Positions 1 to 6,274 are shown, counted from the stretch's first letter. The stretch is 10,740 bases of DNA from an uncultured Clostridia bacterium (GCA_934613185.1 CAKTSO010000057.1:1-10740), one strand, 5' to 3'. Program-made: numbers and translations. Notes: generated by a model not told the origin, from the letters alone.

Positions 1-1
1 C

Positions 2-385
2 AGCTCCAGCTATATGGAGGACCTGACGCGCGCGTTCGACGTGTGCAAAAAGGCGCTCAAGCCGAACGGCAAGTTCGTCTCGCTCGACGTTCCCAAGGAA
101 AGCGCGTTCGGGTTCATGTATCTGCTTGCAAAGACCGTCGGCACGTTCGATCATCCGTATCTGAACGGCGTCATGCCGCGCCTGCCGTATCCGCTTGAGC
201 TTTGCTGCGCGGGCGTGTGGCATTCGACCGAGGAGAAGATCGACGCGCTGAAATCGCTCGGCTTCCACGATTTTGACTTCTATCAGACGCTTTTGAAGAA
301 CCCGATGTACACCAACGAGGGCGTCGAAGAGGTCGTCCCCGGCTATCAGGCGGGCGGCTACGTTGCGATCATCGCGCATAAATAA
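2..385 (+). CDS. Class I SAM-dependent methyltransferase, C-terminal part (5' end outside window)
   Basis: The frame is already open at base 2 and ends with TAA at 383-385, so only the last 127 codons are visible. The segment 'CKKALKPNGKFVSLDVPKE' is the hallmark helix plus strand 5 region of class I (Rossmann-fold) methyltransferases of the UbiE/MenG-like type, where 'vLKPGGrf..lD' is usual. The tail, with 'LKSLGFHDFDFY' and the closing strand 'GGYVAIIAHK', matches the usual C-terminal beta hairpin of this fold. The SAM-binding motif I (GxGxG) lies upstream of the window, so the substrate cannot be inferred; quinone, sterol-like or small-molecule methylation are all possible. The stop codon is followed one base later by the AAGGAG ribosome site of the tenA-like gene, so the two are almost certainly cotranscribed. 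Seen: motif and frame. Inferred: methyltransferase activity and operon. Confidence 0.75.
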   Translation, partial: SSSYMEDLTRAFDVCKKALKPNGKFVSLDVPKESAFGFMYLLAKTVGTFDHPYLNGVMPRLPYPLELCCAGVWHSTEEKIDALKSLGFHDFDFYQTLLKNPMYTNEGVEEVVPGYQAGGYVAIIAHK

Positions 386-398
386 TAAGGAGCACGGC

Positions 399-1064
399 GT
401 GAAGTTATCCGAAATCATTTGGGCGCGTGCGGAGAAGATCTGGCCGCGGTATCTGGAACATCCGTTTGTCGTGCAGATGGCAGACGGCACGCTGCCGACG
501 GATCGGTTCCGATACTATATGCTCCAGGACTATCTTTATTTGAAGGATTACGTCAAGATCTTCGCGGCGATCCTCCAGAAATCCGACGACTTCGAGCAGA
601 TCCGCTTTCTGTGCGGGGAGATGTCGAACACGATCGGCGAGACGTTCCGCACGCATCTGCCGTATATGCGGCGTCTCGGCATCACGAACGAAGAGATCGA
701 GCGTACAAATCCGCACATTGACAACAGCGCCTACAGCCATTACATGCTCTGCGAGGCGCAATCGGGCGACGTGCTGACCGGGCTTGTGACGCTTTTGAAC
801 TGTTCGTGGAGCTATGCGTACATCGCCGAAGAAATGACGCGGCGCTTTCCGAACGCGCTTTCGGACGAGCGCTACGGCGCATGGTTTGCGGGCTACGTTT
901 CGGAGGACTACCGCAAGACCAACCGGGCGCTGATCGATCGCATCGACGCGCTCGCCGCCTCGATCGATGAGGAAAAGACGCGGAAGCTGTGCGAGATCTT
1001 CGAAAAATGCTGTCTTTTCGACCTGCGCTTTTGGGATATGGTCTACGCCATGGGCGATCTGTGA
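399..1064 (+). CDS. tenA: TenA family thiaminase II (aminopyrimidine aminohydrolase)
   Basis: 221 residues, the normal TenA length. The start chosen is GTG 399-401, six bases after AAGGAG (387-392); an in-frame ATG at 363 lies inside the preceding gene and has no ribosome site. TenA proteins hydrolyse 4-amino-5-aminomethyl-2-methylpyrimidine (and thiamine) to the hydroxymethyl-pyrimidine, salvaging degraded thiamine in the cytoplasm. By eye against Bacillus subtilis TenA, the active-site set is present at nearly the same numbers: Asp44 and Tyr47 in 'LQDYLYL', Tyr112 in 'AYSHYM', catalytic Cys135 and Tyr139 in 'LLNCSWSYA', Tyr166 and Phe211 in 'RFWDM'. The acidic partner corresponding to Glu205 is an Asp (Asp208 in 'LFDLRFW'). 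It lies behind a methyltransferase gene and ahead of a strong terminator. An alternative is a TenA-like protein with a changed substrate; family assignment is secure, exact reaction is not. Confidence 0.9.
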   Translation: MKLSEIIWARAEKIWPRYLEHPFVVQMADGTLPTDRFRYYMLQDYLYLKDYVKIFAAILQKSDDFEQIRFLCGEMSNTIGETFRTHLPYMRRLGITNEEIERTNPHIDNSAYSHYMLCEAQSGDVLTGLVTLLNCSWSYAYIAEEMTRRFPNALSDERYGAWFAGYVSEDYRKTNRALIDRIDALAASIDEEKTRKLCEIFEKCCLFDLRFWDMVYAMGDL

Positions 1065-1075
1065 TCTGAAAAAAG

Positions 1076-1112
1076 AAAAAGCGCTTGAATCAAGCGATTC
1101 AAGCGCTTTTTT
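1076..1112. terminator. Bidirectional intrinsic terminator between tenA and pflA
   Basis: A perfect 11-bp stem (GCGCTTGAATC 1081-1091 with GATTCAAGCGC 1096-1106), loop AAGC, is flanked by A5 on the left and T6 on the right. It therefore has a U-tract when read from either side and serves both the plus-strand tenA transcript and the minus-strand pflA transcript, which converge here. Confidence 0.93.
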
Positions 1113-1128
1113 GTTGTGTCAAATCCCG

Positions 1129-1887
1129 TCAGCAGCCTAAAATCTTTTGTGCGTGCGCGACGGATTCCGCCGTCGGCGGGTCGACGTCGTTTAACGTGTA
1201 GGGGATGCCGAGCGTCTCCCATTTGTAGATCCCGAGCGTGTGATAGGGCAGGATCTCCACTTTTTTGACATTGGAGAGCGTGTCCAAAAACGCGCGGATG
1301 CCGCAAAGATTTTCGTCGTCGTCTGTCACGCCGGGAACGAGAACGTGGCGGATCCACACGGGCTTGCCGATCTCGTTCAAATAACGGGCGAAATCGAGAA
1401 TGGGCGCGTTGGAAAAGCCGGTCAGCGCGCGGTGCTTTTCGGGATCGATGTGCTTCAGATCGAGCATGACGAGGTCCGTGTTTTCCATCAGCGGTTTCAA
1501 TTTGGAAAAAAACGGTTCTTCCCGCGTAAACGGCTGCCCCGCGGTGTCGAGGACCGTGCCGACGCCGTTTTGCTTTGCCAGCGCGAAAAGCTCATTCATG
1601 AAATCAAGCTGCAAAAGCGGTTCGCCGCCGCTGACGGTGATCCCGCCATCATTGCCCCAATAGTTTCGATAACGCAGCGCCTGAGAAATCAGCGCGGACG
1701 CCGTCGTCTGTGTGTAATTGCACTTGGACGAAGCTTCGCCGCCCGCGGCGGGGAGCTTCCAGGTGTCGGGGTTATGGCAGTAGCGGCAGCGCATATGGCA
1801 GCCCTGTAAGAAGATCACGAAGCGGACGCCGGGGCCGTCGACGGAACCGAAAGAATCGATGGAGTGAAGATAGCCTGTCGTTTCCAT
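1129..1887 (-). CDS. pflA: Pyruvate formate-lyase activating enzyme (radical SAM)
   Basis: 252 residues from ATG at 1885-1887, with GAGGGG (complement of 1896-1901) eight bases upstream; an in-frame upstream ATG at 1917 lacks a ribosome site. PflA uses a [4Fe-4S] cluster and SAM to abstract a hydrogen from a specific glycine of PflB, producing the active glycyl radical. The radical SAM motif CxxxCxxC is Cys30-HMR-Cys34-RY-Cys37, at exactly the positions known from E. coli PflA, preceded by 'SVDGPGVRFVIFLQG'. 'TVSGGEPLLQ' supplies the GGE motif for SAM binding, and 'LDLKH' and 'RHVLVPGVTDD' are further conserved family segments. It is downstream of pflB in the same orientation, 89 bases apart, with a hairpin between them. 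Its transcript ends at the shared terminator with tenA. Identity is very secure; glycyl radical enzymes have several activase paralogues, but adjacency to a true pflB settles it. Confidence 0.96.
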   Translation of the reverse strand: METTGYLHSIDSFGSVDGPGVRFVIFLQGCHMRCRYCHNPDTWKLPAAGGEASSKCNYTQTTASALISQALRYRNYWGNDGGITVSGGEPLLQLDFMNELFALAKQNGVGTVLDTAGQPFTREEPFFSKLKPLMENTDLVMLDLKHIDPEKHRALTGFSNAPILDFARYLNEIGKPVWIRHVLVPGVTDDDENLCGIRAFLDTLSNVKKVEILPYHTLGIYKWETLGIPYTLNDVDPPTAESVAHAQKILGC

Positions 1888-1916
1888 AAAGGATTCCCCT
1901 CTTTTTCGAAAACACA

Positions 1917-1951
1917 ACGGCAGCCGGGAGGATTCCCGGCTGACCGTTTTT
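1917..1951. terminator. Hairpin between pflB and pflA (partial terminator or processing/stabilising element)
   Basis: A 9-bp perfect stem (CAGCCGGGA 1921-1929 with TCCCGGCTG 1934-1942, loop GGAT) is extended by ACGG 1917-1920 with CCGT 1944-1947 around one unpaired A. Read in the direction of the operon (minus), the run after the stem is TGTGTTTT, an imperfect U-tract, so partial termination or 3'-end protection of the pflB message is likely. Read on plus it is followed by T5, but no plus-strand gene reads into it. Confidence 0.6.
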
Positions 1952-1976
1952 GTTCGAGTGAGTTGTTGAACGTCTC

Positions 1977-4268
1977 TTACAGCGCCTCGTGGCAGGTTCT
2001 CGAGATGACGTCGAGCTGCTGCTCGCGGGTCAGGTCGATGAACTTGACGGCGTAGCCGGACACGCGGATGGTGAAGTTCGCATATTCGGGCTTTTCCGGG
2101 TGCTCCATGGCGTCGCGGAGCTTCTCGAGGCCGAAGACGTTGACGTTCAGATGATGCGCGCCCTGATCGAAATAGCCGTCAAGGACATGGATCAGGTTGT
2201 TCACGCGCTCTTCCTCGCTGTGGCCCAGTGCGCCGGGGTTGATCGTCTCGGTGTTGGAGATGCCGTCGAGCGCATATTCATACGGCAGCTTCGCGACGGA
2301 GTTGAGCGAGGCAAGAAGGCCGCTCTGCTCCGCGCCGTAGGACGGGGTCGCGCCGGGGGCGAACGGCGTGAACGCCGCGCGGCCGTCGGGCAGCGCGCCC
2401 GTGGCCTTGCCGTAGACCACGTTGGAGGTGATGGTCAAAATCGACGTCGTCGCCTCGGAGTTGCGGTAGGTGTGATGCTTCTTGATCTTCTCCATAAAGG
2501 TCTTCAGAAGCTTTACTGCGATCTCGTCGGCGCGGTCGTCGTCGTTGCCGTAGCGCGGGAAGTCGCCGTCGATGACGAAGTCGGAAGCCATGCCGTTCTC
2601 GTCGCGGACGACCTTGACCTTCGCGTACTTGATCGCGGAGATGGAGTCGACGACGTGAGAGAAGCCCGCGATGCCGGTGGCGAACGTGCGGCGCACGTCG
2701 CTGTCGATGAGCGCCATCTCGGCGGCTTCGTAATAGTACTTGTCGTGCATGTACTGGATCAGGTTCAGGATGTTGACGTACAGCCCGGCCAGCCAGTCCA
2801 TCATCAGGTCGAACTTGTGCATGACCTCGCCGTAGTCAAGATACTCGGACGTGATCGGCGTATATTCGGGGCCGACCTGCATGGGCTTGCCGTTTTTGTC
2901 CGCGTACTTTTCGTCGCGGCCGCCGTTGATGGCGTAAAGCAGGCACTTTGCAAGGTTCGCGCGCGCGCCGAAGAACTGCATCTCCTTGCCGGTCTGCGTC
3001 GCGGAAACGCAGCAGCAGATGCTGTAGTCGTCGCCCCAGACCGGGCGCATGACGTCGTCGTTCTCATACTGGATCGAGGACGTGTCGACGGAGATCTTTG
3101 CCGCGTATTTTTTGAACGTCTCGGGCAGGCGGGAAGAATACAGAACCGTCAGGTTCGGCTCCGGGGACGGGCCCATGTTTTCCAGCGTGTGCAGGAAACG
3201 GAAGTCCGTCTTGGTGACCATGTGGCGGCCGTCCTGTCCGAGGCCCGCGACTTCCAGCGTCGCCCACACGGGGTCGCCGGAGAACAGCTGGTTGTAGGAC
3301 GGGATGCGCGCGAATTTCACCATGCGGAACTTCATGGTGATGTGGTCGATCAATTCCTGCGCCTCGGATTCGGTCAGCGTGCCCTCGGCAAGGTCGCGGG
3401 AAAGATAGATGTCAAGGAACGTGGAGATGCGGCCGACGCTCATCGCCGCGCCGTTTTGCGTCTTGATCGCGGCAAGATAGCCGAAATAGAGCCACTGGAC
3501 GGCCTCTTTGGCGTTCGTCGCGGGAAGAGAGATGTCGAAGCCGTAGATCTTCGCCATTTCCTTCATGCCCTTCAGGGCGCGGATCTGCTCGGCGATCTCT
3601 TCGCGCTGGCGGATGATCTCGTCGTACATCGCGCCGTTGCCGCAGAGAGAAAGATCCTTCTGTTTTTCCTCGATCAGGAAGTCGACGCCGTAGAGCGCCA
3701 CGCGGCGGTAGTCGCCGACGATGCGGCCGCGGCCGTAGGTGTCGGGAAGGCCGGTGACGATATGGCAGTGGCGGGCGGTCTTCATTTCGGGCGTGTAAGC
3801 GTCGAAGACGGCCTGGTTGTGGGTCTTATGATATTCGGTGAAGATCTTGTGGAACTTCGGGTTGACTTCAAAGCCGTACGTCCGCGCGGCCTCCTCGGCC
3901 ATTTTGATGCCGCCGTAGGGCATGAAGGCGCGCTTCAGGGGCTTGTCCGTCTGAAGACCGACGACGGTCTCCAGATCTTTCATGGATTCGTCGATGTAGC
4001 CCGGGCCGTAAGCGGTCAATCCGGAGACGACTTCCGTCTCACATTCAAGGACGCCGCCGTTTTGGCGCTCCTGCTTCTGCAGCTGCTGCAGACGGCCCCA
4101 AAGCTTGTCGGTCGCTTCCGTCGATCCGGCAAGGAATGCGTCGTCGCCGTCGTAGGGCGTATAGTTATCCTGGATGAACTCGCGGACGTTGACCTCGTCG
4201 GTCCACTTCGCGCCGCGGAAGCCTCGCCAGGCGTGTTTGAAGGTCTCGGTGATGTTTTGTTCGGACAT
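1977..4268 (-). CDS. pflB: Formate C-acetyltransferase (pyruvate formate-lyase)
   Basis: 763 residues (E. coli PflB is 760). Start ATG 4266-4268 has AAGGGAGG (complement 4276-4283) seven bases upstream. The enzyme converts pyruvate plus CoA to acetyl-CoA plus formate in anaerobic cytoplasm. The glycyl radical site is Gly738 in 'RVSGYAVKF', 26 residues from the C terminus. The active-site cysteine pair lies in 'YSICCCVSATQTGKEMQFFG', where three consecutive cysteines occupy 418-420; the last two align with the catalytic pair of E. coli. Other conserved blocks are 'GLPDTYGRGRIVGDYRRVALYG' (about 173-194), 'RIPSYNQLFSGDPVWAT' and 'GARANLAKCLLYAINGG'. The final residues read 'RTCHEAL'. pflA follows in the operon. 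The promoter region upstream is unusually rich in inverted repeats. Assignment as PFL rather than a glycerol or choline glycyl radical enzyme rests on the Cys-Cys pair and overall length. Confidence 0.97.
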   Translation of the reverse strand: MSEQNITETFKHAWRGFRGAKWTDEVNVREFIQDNYTPYDGDDAFLAGSTEATDKLWGRLQQLQKQERQNGGVLECETEVVSGLTAYGPGYIDESMKDLETVVGLQTDKPLKRAFMPYGGIKMAEEAARTYGFEVNPKFHKIFTEYHKTHNQAVFDAYTPEMKTARHCHIVTGLPDTYGRGRIVGDYRRVALYGVDFLIEEKQKDLSLCGNGAMYDEIIRQREEIAEQIRALKGMKEMAKIYGFDISLPATNAKEAVQWLYFGYLAAIKTQNGAAMSVGRISTFLDIYLSRDLAEGTLTESEAQELIDHITMKFRMVKFARIPSYNQLFSGDPVWATLEVAGLGQDGRHMVTKTDFRFLHTLENMGPSPEPNLTVLYSSRLPETFKKYAAKISVDTSSIQYENDDVMRPVWGDDYSICCCVSATQTGKEMQFFGARANLAKCLLYAINGGRDEKYADKNGKPMQVGPEYTPITSEYLDYGEVMHKFDLMMDWLAGLYVNILNLIQYMHDKYYYEAAEMALIDSDVRRTFATGIAGFSHVVDSISAIKYAKVKVVRDENGMASDFVIDGDFPRYGNDDDRADEIAVKLLKTFMEKIKKHHTYRNSEATTSILTITSNVVYGKATGALPDGRAAFTPFAPGATPSYGAEQSGLLASLNSVAKLPYEYALDGISNTETINPGALGHSEEERVNNLIHVLDGYFDQGAHHLNVNVFGLEKLRDAMEHPEKPEYANFTIRVSGYAVKFIDLTREQQLDVISRTCHEAL

Positions 4269-4436
4269 GGCAATTCCTCCCTTGGGTTTGCTGCCGTTTT
4301 TCGATCTTTGCGCCATCGTTTGATCCAAAACGGGCAAAAAAATAACCTACCCTCCGTGCATCATTGCATGGACGATCGGCTGTCATGCCATATGCACACG
4401 GGATTCCCCTTTCCCCTGTCCCTATGACCTGTCGCA

Positions 4437-4465
4437 AATATATCAGAAGAAAGCGGTTTTGTCAA
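4437..4465 (-). promoter_or_regulatory. Proximal pflB promoter P1 (TTGACA - 17 - TATATT)
   Basis: On the minus strand a perfect -35 TTGACA (complement 4460-4465) is spaced 17 bases from TATATT (complement 4437-4442). Transcription would start near 4430, giving a pflB leader of roughly 160 nt. A 14-base stretch in the spacer (4448-4461) resembles a CcpA cre site in its core (GAAAGCG) but departs from consensus at its outer positions. Confidence 0.8.
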
Positions 4466-4483
4466 GGGCGGCGCACCGCCCTT
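4464..4483. promoter_or_regulatory. Perfect 8-4-8 inverted repeat abutting the P1 -35 box (operator candidate)
   Basis: AAGGGCGG (4464-4471) and CCGCCCTT (4476-4483) are exact reverse complements around the centre CGCA. The repeat overlaps two bases of the -35 hexamer of the pflB P1 promoter. There is no U-tract on either side, so a terminator is unlikely. The position suits a repressor or an activator contacting RNA polymerase; the protein is unknown. Confidence 0.5.
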
Positions 4484-4498
4484 CATACGCAAAGTATG
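4484..4498. repeat. Short inverted repeat CATAC-gcaaa-GTATG upstream of pflB
   Basis: CATAC (4484-4488) and GTATG (4494-4498) flank GCAAA. It directly adjoins the larger palindrome at 4464-4483 and lies just downstream of the P2 promoter start region. It could be a weak operator or a leader hairpin in P2 transcripts. Confidence 0.3.
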
Positions 4499-4514
4499 CG
4501 AAAATTCATGCGTA

Positions 4515-4542
4515 ATTATACGATAAAACCGTGCGTTTTCAA
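4515..4542 (-). promoter_or_regulatory. Distal pflB promoter P2 (TTGAAA - 16 - TATAAT)
   Basis: On the minus strand TTGAAA (complement 4537-4542) is 16 bases from a consensus TATAAT (complement 4515-4520). Start would be near 4508, and the transcript would run through both inverted repeats at 4464-4498 before reaching pflB, with a leader of about 240 nt. Predicted from hexamers only. Confidence 0.6.
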
Positions 4543-4632
4543 GCGTTTTGCCGATGAAAAAACGACGGATAAAGACTGCGTTAAAGTTGCTTTTTCCGGC
4601 GAAAAGCGACGAAAGGAAAGCTGCATGATGTT

Positions 4633-4652
4633 TTTGGGATTTCTATCCCAAA
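4633..4652. promoter_or_regulatory. Perfect 8-4-8 inverted repeat next to an extended -10-like element
   Basis: TTTGGGAT (4633-4640) and ATCCCAAA (4645-4652) are exact reverse complements around TTCT. On the minus strand an extended -10 (TG-T-TATATT, complement 4651-4659) overlaps its edge, so the repeat would cover the start site of a third, more distal promoter toward pflB. There is no good -35 and no U-tract. Operator or protein-binding site is my inference. Confidence 0.4.
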
Positions 4653-4689
4653 TATAACACCGAAAGAATGCGGCGGTTTCCGAACGCCG

Positions 4690-4728
4690 AAAAAGAAAAA
4701 AGCAGACGACGAATCGTCTGCTTTTTTT
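4690..4728. terminator. Bidirectional intrinsic terminator after tRNA-Ser
   Basis: A 9-bp stem, AGCAGACGA (4701-4709) with TCGTCTGCT (4714-4722), loop CGAA, has an A-rich run on the left (4690-4700) and T7 on the right. On the minus strand it ends the tRNA-Ser transcript 14 bases after the tRNA and insulates it from the pflB promoters. Confidence 0.9.
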
Positions 4729-4735
4729 GCTTGAG

Positions 4736-4821
4736 CGGAGCGGGTGGGATTCGAACCCACGTGCGCTTTCACGCAAAACGCTTTCGAGGCGTCCCCGTTA
4801 TGACCACTTCGATACCGCTCC
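4736..4821 (-). tRNA. tRNA-Ser, anticodon CGA
   Basis: 86 nt on the minus strand. The acceptor stem is GGAGCGG (complement 4815-4821) with CCGCTCC and discriminator G. The anticodon arm is GACGC-CTCGAAA-GCGTT, giving anticodon CGA, which reads UCG serine codons. A long variable arm of the class II type (TGCG...CGCA) follows, then the T arm GTGGG-TTCGAAT-CCCAC. The D arm contains AAGTGGTCATAA. No CCA is encoded: the bases after the discriminator are CTCA, so the tail must be added by CCA nucleotidyltransferase. It has its own promoter and terminator. Confidence 0.96.
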
Positions 4822-4825
4822 ATGA

Positions 4826-4844
4826 CGTTCCAATCATAGGAACG
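4826..4844 (-). repeat. Small hairpin in the tRNA-Ser 5' leader
   Basis: CGTTCC (4826-4831) and GGAACG (4839-4844) are reverse complements around a 7-base loop, lying between the predicted start site and the mature tRNA 5' end at 4821. It would form in the precursor just upstream of the RNase P cleavage site. Confidence 0.4.
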
Positions 4845-4850
4845 CTGTTT

Positions 4851-4879
4851 ATTATATCATGCCGCGCGCCGCAATTCAA
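4851..4879 (-). promoter_or_regulatory. tRNA-Ser promoter (TTGAAT - 17 - TATAAT)
   Basis: On the minus strand TTGAAT (complement 4874-4879) is 17 bases from a consensus TATAAT (complement 4851-4856). Start would be near 4844, leaving a leader of about 23 nt. The -35 box overlaps the TGA stop (4876-4878) of the upstream M20-like gene, so that gene has no space for its own terminator before the tRNA. Confidence 0.8.
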
Positions 4880-6231
4880 GAGTGCATCGCGTCGTTTCCG
4901 CAAAGCTGAAGAAAGAAATTTTCGAAAAAGATGCGCTGCGCGTCAGGGGCCAGCCCTTCGCCGCAGGGCGAAAAGGCGATCGTTTCGGAACAAAGCGTCG
5001 ACAGCGCGCGTGCGGCGGGCGCGTGATACAAAACGACGGGCGCGGCGTTCGTGCGGTCGAACGACAGCGCGACTGCCTTTTGCACCGCGCGATAGCCGAA
5101 GCCGTTTTCATCGGAAAGGACGGGCTCGCCGTCGAACCCCGAAAGCGCGAGGTTGATGCGGTCGTCGTGAATGCGGCGGCGCACGCGGCGCTCCAGGTCA
5201 TAGACGTCCGTCTCGGGCAGAAGCACGCAGCAAAGCGCGGCTTCGGCTTCACAGACGTCACCGTTTGTGCGGCAGGCGACGGATTCGATTCGCGCGGTCG
5301 TGCACGCGGCGGCGCGTCCGCCGTATTTTCGGATCTTTCGGCGGATGAAAAACGGGAAAAGGGACGTGTTGACGGCGGCGATGCGGCTGAAAAACCCGTT
5401 TTCGTACAATGCGCTGCGTGCGAATCTTCGGGCGCTCGGCCCCGGAAGTTCCCCGAAGGGCTTTTGCTCGACGCGAAGCGCGGCTCGGGCGATCAGGGAA
5501 GCCGCGCCGGGAGCGTCGGCGTTTTCCGCGCTGCAGCAGGCGCGAAGCGTGAAATGCGCGCCGGCGCGGACGCCGACGCCCACGGCGGCGATGCGGTTGT
5601 TTTTGTTGTGCCCGAACGGCGCGATGCGGCCGCCTTCGCAAAGCGCGCAGACGAACGATTCGCCGTTTTGCTTTAACGCTTCGGCCACGACGGCAAGCTC
5701 CGATTCATCCGCGGCAAGCAGCACGCAGACGTTTGCGCGAAACAGCGCGCCGTGCGACAGAAGATTTTCCAGCGCGTCCAAAATCCCGACCGCGCGGCCC
5801 GCGCCGTCCTGCGCGCCGCCGTCGCTGAAAAGCGGCATGTCCGACTGCCGCCGAAGGAGAACGTCCTGCGCGCCGGTCAGCGCGGTGCAAAGAATGCTCG
5901 GCGCGTCGGGCGCGGCATTTTTCAGACGGATCAGATACGAATGCGAAATGTTCTGCACGCGCGATCTTGCCGCGATGCGCGGATAGGACACGGCGAGAAA
6001 CGATTCCATCGCGTCGGGCGAATAGCGCGCGGCGCAGGACAAAAGCGTCTGTTTTTCTTCGCTCGCAAACGCGGGCGCGGCGTCATCCCGCGCGCCGTCG
6101 GTCAGCGCGGGAACGTCCTCGGCGCGCTGCATGGGCATGAGCCGCACATGCGGGCTTTCGCACGCCACGGCGCGCAAAACGAGAACGAGACAAAACAAAA
6201 GAGGGATCACGAGAAGGAAAAGATAGGGCAT
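4876..6231 (-). CDS. Membrane-anchored M20 (PM20D1-like) peptidase homologue with degenerate metal site
   Basis: 451 residues; ATG 6229-6231 has GGAGGT (complement 6238-6243) six bases upstream. Residues 3-23 form one hydrophobic segment (signal anchor; no basic residue before it, Arg20 at its end, so topology is unclear). The rest follows the M20 metallopeptidase plan of the PM20D1/carboxypeptidase S branch: 'HSYLIRLKN' (97-105), the HxDVV position as 'AQDVL' (121-125), the 'GRGxxDxK' position as 'GGAQDGAG' (138-145), a helix 'ILDALENLL', the DEE position as Asp175-Glu176-Ser177, 'CEGG' (198-201) for 'DEGG', and 'LSDENGFGY' (372-380) as in the C-terminal catalytic half. By eye the metal-binding His is Ala121, the second DEE Glu is Ser177, the Asp of DEGG is Cys198, and the last His is replaced near Cys423. 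Seventeen cysteines are present. I infer a non-hydrolytic pseudoenzyme; the frame is intact, so a recent pseudogene is less likely. Confidence 0.65.
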   Translation of the reverse strand: MPYLFLLVIPLLFCLVLVLRAVACESPHVRLMPMQRAEDVPALTDGARDDAAPAFASEEKQTLLSCAARYSPDAMESFLAVSYPRIAARSRVQNISHSYLIRLKNAAPDAPSILCTALTGAQDVLLRRQSDMPLFSDGGAQDGAGRAVGILDALENLLSHGALFRANVCVLLAADESELAVVAEALKQNGESFVCALCEGGRIAPFGHNKNNRIAAVGVGVRAGAHFTLRACCSAENADAPGAASLIARAALRVEQKPFGELPGPSARRFARSALYENGFFSRIAAVNTSLFPFFIRRKIRKYGGRAAACTTARIESVACRTNGDVCEAEAALCCVLLPETDVYDLERRVRRRIHDDRINLALSGFDGEPVLSDENGFGYRAVQKAVALSFDRTNAAPVVLYHAPAARALSTLCSETIAFSPCGEGLAPDAQRIFFENFFLQLCGNDAMHS

Positions 6232-6274
6232 AACGATACCTCCGTGACGATCGGATAAGTTGAAAAATCACAAA

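Noticed and set aside
363..398. Upstream in-frame ATG that would lengthen the tenA gene
   Set aside because: It lies inside the preceding gene with no ribosome site; the GTG at 399 has AAGGAG at ideal spacing and gives the normal TenA length.
4269..4337. N-terminal extension of pflB from ATG 4337
   Set aside because: No ribosome site, low-complexity sequence not like PFL, while ATG 4268 has AAGGGAGG and yields family length.
1989..4427. Long open frame antisense to pflB (812 codons)
   Set aside because: It mirrors the codon bias of pflB, contains no recognisable domain, is rich in simple Val/Asp/Arg/Gly composition, and has no credible ribosome site. The long frames antisense to lysA and glnS are the same artefact of high GC.
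4448..4461. CcpA cre-like site in the pflB P1 spacer
   Set aside because: The core matches but three consensus positions, including the 3' end, do not; kept only as a note in the promoter entry.
4484..4700. Small protein gene between pflB and the tRNA
   Set aside because: Short frames exist on both strands, but none has a ribosome site or coding-like composition, and the region is explained better by promoters and inverted repeats.
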